64,000 nucleotides of DNA from Gaiella sp038230035 (GCA_038230035.1 JBBRNX010000018.1:11660-75659); one strand, 5' to 3'; shown: positions 25,984-37,363, numbered from the stretch's first letter. Program-made: numbers and translations. The notes: generated by a model from the letters alone, not told the origin.

Positions 25984-26030
25984 GCGCGGGGCCTTGTGTT
26001 ACAGAAACACAAGGCCCCGCGCTTGTTGCT
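25984..26030 (+). terminator. Strong intrinsic terminator after ahcY
   Basis: A 17-bp perfect stem (GCGCGGGGCCTTGTGTT paired with its complement ending at 26022) with an ACAGA-type loop is followed by a T-rich TTGTTGCT. The 3' arm ends ten bases before the mtnA ATG. The stem core matches the palindromic motif in the E2 linker. Confidence 0.75.
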
Positions 26031-26031
26031 C

Positions 26032-26979
26032 ATGGGCGATCTCGAGCCCCACCAGATCGTTCGGCTCGAGGACGATGCCGTCGTCGTCCTCGACCAGCGG
26101 CGGCTGCCGGAGGAAGTTGTCGAGCTACGTTGCGAGAGCTCAGCGGCTGTCGCGGAGGCGATCCGCACGCTTGCTGTTCGCGGCGCGCCTGCGATCGGCG
26201 TGGCTGCGGCGTACGGGCTCGCGCTCGCCGTCGATCGGGGCGAGGATCCCGACACCGCCTACGAGACGCTCGCTTCCTCTCGACCGACGGCGGTCAATCT
26301 CCGCTGGGCACTCGACGAGATGCGTCCGGAGCCGACGCGCGAGCGGGCGCGCCGCATTCATGCCGATGAGGTCGAGCGCTGCAAGCGTATGGCGGCCCGC
26401 GCCGCCGAGTTGATCGAGCCCGGCTCGCGCGTCCTTACCCACTGCAATGCGGGCGGCCTCGCCACGGGCGGCTACGGCAGCGCAGTTGGCGCGATTCGCA
26501 GCGCGTGGGAGCGCGGACTGGTGGAGCGGGTCTGGGTCGACGAGACCCGTCCTCTGCTCCAGGGGTCGCGCCTCACTGCGTGGGAGCTCGCGCGTCTCGG
26601 CATTCCACATACGGTGATCGTCGATTCGGCGGCCGCTTCCGTCATGGCCCGTGGTGACGTCGACTGCGTCGTCACCGGTGCTGACCGGATCGCTGCGAAT
26701 GGCGATACGGCGAACAAGATCGGAACGTATTCCCTCGCCGTCCTCGCCCGCCACCATGGCATCCCGTTCTACGTCGTTGCGCCGACATCGACCCTCGACC
26801 CTGCTCTGGCGAGCGGCAGTGAGATCCCGATCGAGGAGCGAGCAGCTGCGGAGATCACCGCTCAGTTCGAGGCGCACAACCCGGCGTTCGACGTCACGCC
26901 CGCGGAGTTGATCGACGCGATCGTCACGGAGCAGGGCGCTCATCGCAAGCCCTACCGCGATAGCCTGCCCCGACCATGA
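26032..26979 (+). CDS. mtnA: S-methyl-5-thioribose-1-phosphate isomerase
   Basis: A 315-residue isomerase of the methionine salvage pathway, related to eIF2B subunits. It has VVLDQRRLPEEV, the conserved AIRTLAVRGAPAIGVAAAYG, the catalytic cysteine in LTHCNAGGLATGGYG, DETRPLLQGSRLTAWEL, and the catalytic aspartate in VVTGADRIAANGDTANKIGT. The open frame continues upstream through the terminator hairpin, so the ATG at 26032 is chosen; two in-frame TTGs at 26023 and 26026 are possible. Its stop overlaps the next ATG (ATGA). Confidence 0.93.
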   Translation: MGDLEPHQIVRLEDDAVVVLDQRRLPEEVVELRCESSAAVAEAIRTLAVRGAPAIGVAAAYGLALAVDRGEDPDTAYETLASSRPTAVNLRWALDEMRPEPTRERARRIHADEVERCKRMAARAAELIEPGSRVLTHCNAGGLATGGYGSAVGAIRSAWERGLVERVWVDETRPLLQGSRLTAWELARLGIPHTVIVDSAAASVMARGDVDCVVTGADRIAANGDTANKIGTYSLAVLARHHGIPFYVVAPTSTLDPALASGSEIPIEERAAAEITAQFEAHNPAFDVTPAELIDAIVTEQGAHRKPYRDSLPRP

Positions 26980-27704
26980 AGCTGGTTGTTCTCGCTGCGG
27001 GCTACGCGACCCGGCTCTATCCGCTGACCCTCGACCGGCCGAAACCGTTGCTCGAGGTCGCTGGTCGCCCGTTGCTCGATCACCTTCTCGATCGGGTTCT
27101 GGCGATCGGCGGAATCGACGAGACGATCGTCGTCACGAACGCGAAGTTCGCGCCGGCGTTCACGGACTGGGCGCAAGAGCGGGTGAATGTCACCGTCGTG
27201 AACGACGGGACCACAAACGAGACCGACCGCCTCGGCGCAATCGGCGACATCGGCTTCGTCCTGGACAGGCGGGCGTTGGACGATGATCTCCTAGTCGTTG
27301 CCGGCGACAACCTGTTCGGCTCGGACATCACGGACTTCGGACGGCGCGCCGAGGAGGTCGCTGCTCCGCTGCTCGCGGTCTACGACATCGGCGATCTTGC
27401 TGAGATGCCGAAGTACAACGAGGTGCAGACCGACGAGGACGGCCGGATCACCTTCTTTGAGGAGAAGCCGGAGAACGCTCAGACGACGCTCGCGGGGATC
27501 GCGCTCTACTACTACCCGCGCGAAACGCTGCCGCTGATCCGCACGTATCTCGCCGAGAGGAACAACCCCGATCAGCCCGGCCGTCTTGTCCAGTGGCTCT
27601 ACCCGAGGACCCCCGTCTATACCTGGCTCGTCCCGGGTGCGTGGTACGACATCGGCTCGCACGAGTCGCTCGCCGAGGCCGACGCGGACTTCTCGCTCGC
27701 GTAA
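26976..27704 (+). CDS. Sugar nucleotidyltransferase (glucose-1-phosphate thymidylyltransferase-like)
   Basis: A 242-residue NTP_transferase protein. KLVVLAAGYATRLYPLTLDR followed by PKPLLEVAGRPLLDHLL is the nucleotide-binding signature; VVAGDNLFGSDITDF carries the metal aspartate; YNEVQTDEDGRITFFEEKP is a RmlA/GalU-type substrate loop; and WYDIGSHESLAEAD is near the end. It overlaps mtnA by four bases (ATGA), an unusual partner. It probably activates a sugar 1-phosphate with UTP or dTTP; the exact sugar is not determinable. Confidence 0.87.
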   Translation: MKLVVLAAGYATRLYPLTLDRPKPLLEVAGRPLLDHLLDRVLAIGGIDETIVVTNAKFAPAFTDWAQERVNVTVVNDGTTNETDRLGAIGDIGFVLDRRALDDDLLVVAGDNLFGSDITDFGRRAEEVAAPLLAVYDIGDLAEMPKYNEVQTDEDGRITFFEEKPENAQTTLAGIALYYYPRETLPLIRTYLAERNNPDQPGRLVQWLYPRTPVYTWLVPGAWYDIGSHESLAEADADFSLA

Positions 27705-27742
27705 CTGACGCTGGAGACTGACGCTGGAGACTGACGCTGGAG
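27705..27742. repeat. 13-bp tandem repeat, about three copies
   Basis: CTGACGCTGGAGA is repeated head to tail (two full copies and one of 12 bases) immediately after the TAA stop of the nucleotidyltransferase. Confidence 0.9.
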
Positions 27743-27763
27743 TGTTGACACACATCTGACACA

Positions 27764-27787
27764 GTCACGACACGGATTGGTCGTGAC
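27764..27787. promoter_or_regulatory. Inverted repeat upstream of comF
   Basis: GTCACGAC and GTCGTGAC form perfect 8-bp arms separated by eight bases, ending nine bases before the comF ATG. A TTGACA (27745-27750) lies just upstream. The site is a candidate operator or, as RNA, a hairpin covering the start region. Confidence 0.4.
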
Positions 27788-27796
27788 GATGTCGGG

Positions 27797-28453
27797 ATGC
27801 TGGACATCTTCCTCCCGCGTCGGTGCGCGGTATGCACTCGGCCCGGCTCGGCGCTCTGCGACAGCTGCAGCACGGCATTCGTGCTGCTCGTTCCGCCCGT
27901 CTGCGAGCGCTGCGGCTCGCCGGGTGCGTGGCCGGTGCAGCGCTGCGCCGAGTGCTCGGGCCGGCGGCTCGGCTTCGCGACAGCGCGCGGGGCGGTGCTC
28001 TACGACGCGCGTGCGAAGACGTTTGTCCGCTCATGGAAGGAGCATGGACGGCGCGATCTCGCGCGGCCGGCCGCGGAGCTCGTTGTGGCGACGATGAAGC
28101 GGCTCGAGGCCGACGCCATCACCTTCGTGCCCGGCGATCGCGAACGCGGTCTGAAGCGCGGGCACTCGCCTCCCGAGCGGCTGGCGCACGAGCTCGGGGA
28201 GATCTGGGACATCCCAGCGGCTTCGCTCCTCATGCGCCTCAGACCAACGCGCCGGCAGCGTGGTCTCGGTCTCGAAGAGCGGCGGCGTAACGTCGCGGGC
28301 GCGTTCGGCGCTGTAGCCGACGTTCCGCGTCGAGTGGTATTGGTCGACGACATCTACACGACGGGGTCGACCGTCAGCGGCTGCGCGATGGCGCTACGGA
28401 AGGCTGGCGCGGAGCGGATCGATGTGGTGGCCCTGGCCCGAGCGGCCAGATGA
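27797..28453 (+). CDS. comF: ComF family phosphoribosyltransferase-like protein
   Basis: A 218-residue ComF protein. The N-terminal zinc-binding cysteines are in PRRCAVC, ALCDSC, CERCGSP and CAECSG; the middle has the ComF YDARAKTFVRSWKEHGRR and KRGHSPPERLA; the C-terminal phosphoribosyltransferase loop is VVLVDDIYTTGSTVSGC. ComF is needed for DNA uptake in competent bacteria, acting at the membrane in ssDNA import, though many non-competent bacteria keep it. The length is as expected. Confidence 0.93.
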   Translation: MLDIFLPRRCAVCTRPGSALCDSCSTAFVLLVPPVCERCGSPGAWPVQRCAECSGRRLGFATARGAVLYDARAKTFVRSWKEHGRRDLARPAAELVVATMKRLEADAITFVPGDRERGLKRGHSPPERLAHELGEIWDIPAASLLMRLRPTRRQRGLGLEERRRNVAGAFGAVADVPRRVVLVDDIYTTGSTVSGCAMALRKAGAERIDVVALARAAR

Positions 28454-28483
28454 ACAGGAGCCCGTGCGGCCAGATGAACAGGA
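28442..28483. repeat. Two direct copies of an 18-bp repeat at the comF end
   Basis: GCGGCCAGATGAACAGGA occurs at 28442-28459 and 28466-28483 (period 24), bridging the comF stop and the convergent gene's stop. Confidence 0.85.
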
Positions 28484-29465
28484 TCAGGTAAGCGGCGTGA
28501 ACGCGGTCGCCGCGGGCCGCCAATGCAGCGTCGGGCCGACGGCCCACGCAAGACCTTTCGGCGAGATCGCCGCGATGATCAGCCCCTTCTTCGGCCCCTG
28601 TTGCGGCATGGCAGCGAGCGTGGCGGTGTTGCCCGACGAGAGGCGGATGCCCTTGATCGTGGAGCCGAGGCGGTAGATGACGATGCCGGCGGCGCAGCCG
28701 AGGAGCTTCGCCTGCTTCGGGACGGGGAACTGGGTCGGCGGGTTCGTGCTCGTGTCGACGATCAGCCCGGGGGCTTGGCCGACAACGGCAGTCTTCATCA
28801 GGCACTCGTCTGTAGCACCCGACGACGTGCCCGTGACGATGACCTTCCCGGATCCGTCGACGATCGCTGCACTGCCGTCGGCCGCGATCACGCCTGTGAC
28901 GCCGGGGTAGCCGGGTGTGTCACCCGACGCGAGGACGGCGCACAGGCGAGGGGGCAATCTGCTTCCAGGCGGTGCTGCCGTTCGCGCGTAGCGCGGTGAC
29001 CTTCGTGCCGACGGCGTAGGCGATGATGCCTGCGCCCGCTCGACCGATGACGACCGGGTCGGGAGCGGAGGAGTCGACGCCGAGCACCGTCGCGAGCGCT
29101 TTCGGCACGGGGGATGTCGTCGTCGCCGTCCACACCGTCCAGTCACGCAAGTTGCCGCCGACGTTCGTCGCCCACACGAGACGGTTGCCGACGAGCGACG
29201 GCCCGCGAATGCCTCCGGGAGCCTGGCAGATGACCTTCTTGCCGAAGCGCGTGACCTTGTTCGAGGCGGTGTTCCAAAGCTCCGCATGGAAACAGTCAGT
29301 CGTGCTCTCGTCGAGCGTTGCCGCAACGAACGTCCCGGCCGCCGCGACCCCGAGGATCGACGCGCCACGTGTCGCCGACTTTTCTCCTGACGTCGCCGCC
29401 GAGACCGCCACGACGATCAGGCCGGCGGTTGCGAGGAGCGCGGCAAAGGCGGCTATCCGTCGCAT
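28484..29465 (-). CDS. Secreted protein of unknown function, frameshifted at a G5 run
   Basis: Two adjacent reading frames join into one ~326-residue protein. The first part starts at ATG 29465 with a signal peptide (RRIAAFAALLATAGLIVVAV) and contains FHAELWNTASNKVTRFGKK and GPSLVGNRLVWATNVGG, repeats reminiscent of beta-propeller blades. It stops after WKQIAP in the wrong frame. The second part resumes with LCAVLASGDTPGYPGVTGVI and runs to the stop at 28484. Removing one base in the G run at 28950-28954 joins them. TACCCT seven bases before the ATG fits a leaderless start. The family is not recognised. Confidence 0.6.
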
Positions 29466-29472
29466 CGAGCGG

Positions 29473-29478
29473 AGGGTA
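29473..29478 (-). promoter_or_regulatory. -10 element of the secreted-protein gene (leaderless)
   Basis: On the minus strand TACCCT ends seven bases before the ATG at 29465. It diverges from the secA -10 45 bases away. Confidence 0.4.
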
Positions 29479-29522
29479 TGCACGGACTGTGAAGAATGAG
29501 TCAGCAGCCGGACGCGTGCCGG

Positions 29523-29528
29523 TACCCT
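29523..29528 (+). promoter_or_regulatory. -10 element of secA (leaderless)
   Basis: TACCCT ends seven bases before the secA ATG at 29536, with no Shine-Dalgarno between. Confidence 0.45.
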
Positions 29529-29535
29529 TGATCCC

Positions 29536-32202
<2,667 letters not shown>

Positions 32203-32215
32203 CCGCCCTGCCGCG

Positions 32216-33077
32216 GTGACGGCGCTCGACGACTCACTCGCGACTGCATATCTCGAACGGCTCGGCGTCGATGCGCAACGCAACGAAGTCGATGCCGCGA
32301 TGCTGGCTGCGCTCCAGCGCGCGCATGTCGCGGCCGTCCCGTACGAGAACATCGACATCGTGCGGGGTGCGCCACCGCCGATCGACGGCGCATCGTGCGT
32401 GCGCCGCATCCTCGCTGGGCGTGGCGGCTACTGCTACCACCTGAACGGCGGCTTCTCCGCGCTGCTCGAGTGGCTCGGCGTCGACTTGACCCGCCATCTC
32501 GCAGGCGTCCAGGGCCGAAGTGCGCCGGAGCCGCTAGGCCCGAACGGCAACCATCTCCGCCTCACGGTCGAGGTCGGCGGTGCGCGTTGGCTCGTGGATG
32601 CGGGCCTCGGCGACGGGCCGTCCGAGCCGCTCCCTCTTGCTGCCGGCGCATACGAGCGGGACGGGTTCGCGTTCGGGCTCGAGCCCTCACCGCTTGCCGG
32701 CGGAGGTTGGCGGCTCGAGCACGACCCGCATGGCTCGTGGCTGCTCTTCGACATGGCGGCAGCGCCCGCGAAGGCCACAGACTTCGCGGCCATGCACACG
32801 AAGCTGTCGACCGACCCCGAGTCGGGCTTTGTCAGAACCCGTGGCCGTGATGCGTCGCTCGGGGACGGTCGTCGACATTCTCCGCGGCTGCGTTCTTTCT
32901 GAGCGAGACGAGACGGGCGAGCGCGTTCGCGACATCGACACCGCCAGCGAGTGGTGGGGAATCGTCATCGAAGGTTTCGGTCTCGCCTACGGAGATCTCA
33001 CGGCGCCTGAGCGCGACGCTCTATGGCGGAACGTGCGTGCCGCGCACGATGCCTGGGAGGCGGCAGGGCGCCCGTGA
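32216..33077 (+). CDS. Arylamine N-acetyltransferase, frameshifted near its C-terminus
   Basis: The first frame (from GTG 32216) holds the complete catalytic triad of arylamine N-acetyltransferases: C73 in RGGYCYHLNGGF, H113 in GNHLRLTV, and D128 in WLVDAGLGDG. After FAAMHTKLSTDPESGFVRT the reading frame loses similarity and ends at 32902. The neighbouring frame carries the expected continuation VAVMRRSGTVVDILRGCVLS to 33077. Deleting one C of the CCC at 32838-32840 gives a 286-residue protein, close to the family's ~270-280. These enzymes transfer acetyl from acetyl-CoA to arylamines. Without correction the product would lack its third domain. Confidence 0.75.
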
Positions 33078-33079
33078 CG

Positions 33080-34447
33080 TTAGACCCCGCTCATGCCATG
33101 TTCGCGGGCCGGCCAGGCGGCGACCACGACCGCAAGGAGGGCGGGGAGGAGGAAGGCGATCTCGGCCGTCCGGCCGTTGCCGAGGATCGACTCGGCGAGC
33201 CCGCGCGCGTGCACGACGTTGCCGAGCCATGTCGTGACATGCACGTCGGTCGGTAGAAGCGGCCCGCCGAGCGTTGCCGCGATCATCCAGAACGCAGACA
33301 GAGCGCCGGTCGCCAATGTCACGATCGGCCAGCGTCGATACGAGGCCGCCAACGGCAGCGAGAGTAAGGGCAGCAGCGGAACAAGGAAGCGCGGCCCGGG
33401 AACGTGGCCGCCGAACGGCAGGTAGTAGGCCGAGTTGTAGACGAGCATCGCGAGCGCGAGGCCACCGACGAGAAGCGCCTCTCGCCTTGCTCCTTCACGC
33501 GCCAGCAGCACGAGCCCGCCGATCGCGACGAGCGTCACCGGGGTGAGCAGGAACAGCCCGCGTTCCGAGAGGAGCAGGTCGAGCGCCGCGTGGAGATGCG
33601 GATAGGTGAGCCCGAAGAATCCCTGCCCGTTCGCGCCGATCACGTCGTGGCCGCTCGCCCCGAGCTCCTTCACGGCGCTCGAGTAGCCGTTGCGCAGTGG
33701 TGAGCCGAACGCCCACGCGTTGTACGCCGCAAGCGGCAGGAGGCCGGCGACGAACCCGCCGACGAAGGTCAGTCCGCGCCGCACGCGCGGTGTGTCGACC
33801 ATCGCGTACATACCGAGGCAGGCGGCGACGACCGCTGTCGGCAGCTCGACGAAGACCGCGAGGCCCGCGAGAGCGCCGGCGCCGACGAGAAACCGCGGTG
33901 ACGGCCGCTCCCGCTCCCGCAGCAGCAAGGCAAACGCCGCGAACCCGAAGAGCGCGGAGACGTCGTGCGAGAAGTAGAGCGTCGCGAACGGCAACAGCAT
34001 CGTGCCGAGACCGAGGAGCAGTGCGACCGGCAATCCTGTCCCGGGGAACTTCCGTTCCGTAACCGAGCGGATCAGGAGCAGCAGCGAGAAGAACGCCGCG
34101 ACGACGACGAGGTTCACCTGCCAGATCGCTCGCTCGGACACCTGATGCGCTCCCGGCGGCCCTTGCCCGGTCACGTAGGTCGCCGGTACGGCGCCGGCCG
34201 CGGCGAAGCCGAGATAGACCGGGACACTGAGAAACGCGAGGCCTGGCGACTTGGCAGCGTAGAAGTGCCCGTCGACGTACGCGATGTCACCGCTCTGGTT
34301 CAGGTGGCGGTCGATGCTCGGCGTCCCGTGGACGAGCGATCGTACGAGGGCATAGTGCGCGCCGGCGTTCCACCCGGGAAGCGGCAGCTGGGTTGCAGCC
34401 GCGGCGGCCACGAGAGCAATCGCGACGAGCTCCCGAAGACGCGGCAC
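33080..34447 (-). CDS. Polytopic membrane protein, GT-C glycosyltransferase-like
   Basis: A 455-residue protein with about ten to eleven transmembrane helices. The N-terminal loop GHFYAAKSPGLAFLSVP (after YVDGHFYA) resembles the first extracytoplasmic loop of GT-C/ArnT-type mannosyltransferases, which use polyprenyl-phosphate sugars. Later loops include LYFSHDVSALFGF and PGPRFLVPLLPLLSLPL, the latter typical of these actinobacterial proteins. The sugar and acceptor are unknown. The GTG start lies six bases after TAGACT, fitting a leaderless mRNA divergent from prfB. Confidence 0.75.
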   Translation of the reverse strand: MPRLRELVAIALVAAAAATQLPLPGWNAGAHYALVRSLVHGTPSIDRHLNQSGDIAYVDGHFYAAKSPGLAFLSVPVYLGFAAAGAVPATYVTGQGPPGAHQVSERAIWQVNLVVVAAFFSLLLLIRSVTERKFPGTGLPVALLLGLGTMLLPFATLYFSHDVSALFGFAAFALLLRERERPSPRFLVGAGALAGLAVFVELPTAVVAACLGMYAMVDTPRVRRGLTFVGGFVAGLLPLAAYNAWAFGSPLRNGYSSAVKELGASGHDVIGANGQGFFGLTYPHLHAALDLLLSERGLFLLTPVTLVAIGGLVLLAREGARREALLVGGLALAMLVYNSAYYLPFGGHVPGPRFLVPLLPLLSLPLAASYRRWPIVTLATGALSAFWMIAATLGGPLLPTDVHVTTWLGNVVHARGLAESILGNGRTAEIAFLLPALLAVVVAAWPAREHGMSGV

Positions 34448-34453
34448 GCCGCA

Positions 34454-34479
34454 AGTCTAGGCAGCGTCCCCGCTAGCAT
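34454..34479. promoter_or_regulatory. Divergent -10 elements for the GT-C gene (-) and prfB (+)
   Basis: Minus-strand TAGACT (34459-34454) is six bases from the GTG at 34447, and plus-strand TAGCAT (34474-34479) is six bases from the GTG at 34486. Both fit leaderless initiation. Confidence 0.45.
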
Positions 34480-34485
34480 CTCGTG

Positions 34486-35608
34486 GTGGCCGAGGAACAA
34501 CGACTCCCGCTCGACCAGCAGCTCGAGGAGCTCGGGGCCCAGCTTGCCTGGGTCCGTGAGTACCTTTGACCCTGCCAAGCTGACCACCCGCAAAGCCGAG
34601 CTGGAAGCACTCATGGGCGAGCCCGGCTTTTGGGACGACCAGAATGCTGCGGCCCGCATCTCGCGCGAGCACGCGCGGGTCTCGCGTCAGCTCGAGACGT
34701 ACGAGCGCCTGTCCCGCGAACACGAGGACGCCCGCGAGCTCTACGAGCTCGAGCCCGATCTCGGCGACGAGGTCGAGGCGCAGCTGGAGCCGCTTCGTCT
34801 CGAGCTCGCCAAGCTGCAGGAGGACGCGCTTTTCAACGGCGAGTACGACGGTGGCGACGCGGTGCTCTCGATCAATGCAGGAACGGGCGGCACCGACGCG
34901 CAGGACTGGGCCGAGATGATGCTGCGCATGTACCTCCGCTGGGCCGCCGATCGCGGCTACCAGACCGAGCTGATCGAAGCCAGCCCGGGGGAGGAAGCCG
35001 GGATCAAGTCGGCGACCGTGACGGTGAAGGGCGAGAACGCCTACGGCGTGCTGAAGGCCGAGCGCGGCGTCCACAGACTCGTTCGCCTGTCGCCGTTCGA
35101 CTCCGCACACCGCCGCCACACCGCGTTCGGCCAGGTCGTCGTCGCGCCACTGCTGCCTGACGACGCGGCCGTCGAGATCGACGAGAGCGATCTGCGCATC
35201 GACACCTATCGCGCGAGCGGCGCGGGCGGGCAGCATGTCAACAAGACCGACTCCGCCGTTCGCATCACGCACCTCCCGTCGGGCATCGTCGTGCAGTGCC
35301 AGAACGAGCGCTCGCAGATGTCCAACAAGCAGACCGCCATGCGCATTCTTCGCTCACGGCTGGCGGAGCTGCAGGAGGAGGAGCGGGAGGCTGAACTCGC
35401 CAAGGAACGCGGCGCCGCGCAGGACATCGGCTTTGGAAGTCAAATCCGCTCCTACGTGGTGCATCCGTATCAGATGGTGAAGGACCACCGAACTGATTTC
35501 GAGGTCGGGAACATCCAGAGCGTCTTTGACGGCGCGCTCGACGGGTTCATCCGGGCCTACTTGTTACAGAAGGCTGCAAACGACGGAGCCGCGGCCAATG
35601 TCGGCTAA
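34486..35608 (+). CDS. prfB: Peptide chain release factor 2, with programmed +1 frameshift
   Basis: RF2 recognises UGA/UAA and triggers peptide release on the ribosome. Translation from GTG 34486 reads 26 sense codons to CTT, then an in-frame TGA at 34567-34569 in the context TACCTTTGAC, the classical RF2 autoregulatory frameshift site. After a +1 shift the frame continues DPAKLTTRKAELEALMGEPG to 35608, for a 373-residue product. The specificity tripeptide SPF is in VRLSPFDSAHRRHT and the catalytic GGQ in ASGAGGQHVNKTDSAVRI. When RF2 is low the ribosome pauses at TGA and shifts, restoring RF2. Confidence 0.96.
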
Positions 35609-35702
35609 ACTCGAGTCTCAACCCGAACCGGAGCAGGCCGCCACGACAGTATCGAAGTGGCAAGCTTCATCTCTAGATCCGGTGCAGGAAGACGCTTTCA
35701 CC

Positions 35703-36485
35703 ATGGACGAGTCCCCAACTGCAGTCGCCGTGACCGACGAGCGCCCGATGCCCGAAGGCCTCTCCGACGCGGCGGCCATGGCATCGCAGGCGGCGTCGGC
35801 GATGATCGTGTTCGAGGACGTGCGCAAGATCTACGAACCGCACGTGGTCGCGCTCGACGGCGTCTCGTTCACGATCGACAAGGGCGAGTTCGTCTTCGTC
35901 GTCGGTGCATCCGGCTCCGGCAAGTCGACGATGATCCGCCTCCTGCTCAAGGAGCTGGAGCCGACCTCCGGCCGCATCATCGTCGGGGGGCGCGACCTCG
36001 GTCGACTCAAACATTCGAAGGTGCCGCTCCTGCGCCGCAACGTGGGCTGCGTCTTCCAGGACTTCAAGCTGCTGCCTAACCGCACGACAGCCGAGAACGT
36101 CGCCTATGCGCTCAAGGTGCAGGGCGAGTCGAACAACGAGATCCGCCGCAAGGTGCCCGACGTGCTCAACCTCGTGGGGCTCGCACACAAGATGAACTCG
36201 AAGCCCGACGAGCTCTCGGGCGGCGAGCAGCAGCGCGTCTCGATCGCGCGGGCAGTCGTGAACCATCCGCCGCTCCTGATCTGCGACGAGCCGACCGGGA
36301 ACCTCGATCCGGACACGTCAGTCGGGATCATGCAGCTCCTCTACACGATCAACCGCACAGGCACGACGATCCTCATGGTCACGCACGACCGCGAGATGGT
36401 CGACAAGATGCGCCGTCGCGTGATCGCCCTCGACCAGGGCAAGCTGATGCGCGACGAGCGACGCGGAGGCTACGAGTCAGAGTGA
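35703..36485 (+). CDS. ftsE: Cell division ATP-binding protein FtsE
   Basis: A 260-residue ABC ATPase of the FtsEX complex, which activates peptidoglycan hydrolases during division. The ABC domain begins at MIVFEDVRKIYEPHVVALDG (a methionine at 35802) and has Walker A VVGASGSGKSTM, Q-loop VFQDFKLLPNRT, signature LSGGEQQRVSIARA, Walker B LLICDEPTGNLD, and H-loop VTHDRE. The start is uncertain. ATG 35703 has AGGAAG upstream; ATG 35598 overlaps prfB but the codons between show low GC at third positions; ATG 35802 would give the usual length of ~228. The end overlaps ftsX as GTGA. Confidence 0.9.
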   Translation: MDESPTAVAVTDERPMPEGLSDAAAMASQAASAMIVFEDVRKIYEPHVVALDGVSFTIDKGEFVFVVGASGSGKSTMIRLLLKELEPTSGRIIVGGRDLGRLKHSKVPLLRRNVGCVFQDFKLLPNRTTAENVAYALKVQGESNNEIRRKVPDVLNLVGLAHKMNSKPDELSGGEQQRVSIARAVVNHPPLLICDEPTGNLDPDTSVGIMQLLYTINRTGTTILMVTHDREMVDKMRRRVIALDQGKLMRDERRGGYESE

Positions 36486-37363
36486 GCCGCTTACGCCTTG
36501 TCATCTCCGAGTCGTTCCACTCGATGCGCGCAAACCTCTCGACCACGATCGCGGCGACGATGACCGTTCTGATCGGGATGTTCCTGCTCGGGCTGTTCAT
36601 CGCCCTCGGGACGTGGGTTATCTCGTGGTCGGATCACGTCAAGTCGCAGCTCGACGTGAAGGTCTACTTCACCGAGCGCGTGACGCCGAAGCAGGTCAAC
36701 GCGGTCAGGGTGTACCTCGCGAACGAGCAGATCGCCGGCGCGGTGAAGTCGTACAGGTTCATCTCCAAGGCGGAGGCGCTGCGACTCATGCGCAAGACCA
36801 ATCCGGATCTCGTCAACGGCGTCCCGTCGAACCCGCTGCCGGACGCGTACACGGTGACCCCGGAGCGTGCCGAAGACGTGAAAACGGTCGCCTCCGGCAT
36901 CCGCTCGCGGCACTTCGCAGGCGTCGACGAGGTGCAGGACGGTAAGAAGACTTCCAAGCAGATCCTCCGGGTTGCGCGGGTGATCGAGCTCGTGTTCCTC
37001 ATCGCGGTGATCGTCTTGCTGGCGTCGTCGATCTTGCTGATAGCGAACACGATCAGGCTCTCGATCTTCTCGCGGCGTCGGGAGATCGAGGTGATGAAGC
37101 TCGTCGGTGCGACGAACTGGTTCGTCCGTGGCCCGTTCATGCTCGAGGGGCTGTTCTGCGGTGTCGGCGGTGCGCTCGCGGCTGTTGTCCTGTTGTTGCT
37201 CGGCAAGGAAGTTGCGCTGCCCGCCATCCTCCATCACGTGGACAGCTCGTCCAACGTGCAAGCGCTCGGGTTCGGGCTCAACGCGGTGATCCTGCTCGGC
37301 GTCGGGTTGCTCGTTGGCGCGCTCGGCTCCGGCATGACGATGCGTCGCTTCCTTCGCGTCTAG
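36482..37363 (+). CDS. ftsX: Cell division permease-like protein FtsX
   Basis: A 293-residue protein with the FtsX topology: an N-terminal transmembrane helix (TIAATMTVLIGMFLLGLFIA, ~20-40), an extracytoplasmic domain (~50-165, QLDVKVYFTERVTPKQ), and three C-terminal helices (VIELVFLIAVIVLLASSILL; MLEGLFCGVGGALAAVVLLL; AVILLGVGLLVGALGSG). The coupling segment SIFSRRREIEVMKLVGATNWFV is conserved. It works with FtsE and transmits ATPase changes to periplasmic hydrolases. A GTG start overlaps the ftsE stop. Confidence 0.95.
   Translation: MSRLRLVISESFHSMRANLSTTIAATMTVLIGMFLLGLFIALGTWVISWSDHVKSQLDVKVYFTERVTPKQVNAVRVYLANEQIAGAVKSYRFISKAEALRLMRKTNPDLVNGVPSNPLPDAYTVTPERAEDVKTVASGIRSRHFAGVDEVQDGKKTSKQILRVARVIELVFLIAVIVLLASSILLIANTIRLSIFSRRREIEVMKLVGATNWFVRGPFMLEGLFCGVGGALAAVVLLLLGKEVALPAILHHVDSSSNVQALGFGLNAVILLGVGLLVGALGSGMTMRRFLRV

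Noticed and set aside
34046..34057. GAACTTCCGTTC, a LexA-box match
   Set aside because: It lies in the middle of the membrane-protein coding sequence, far from any start; a chance occurrence.
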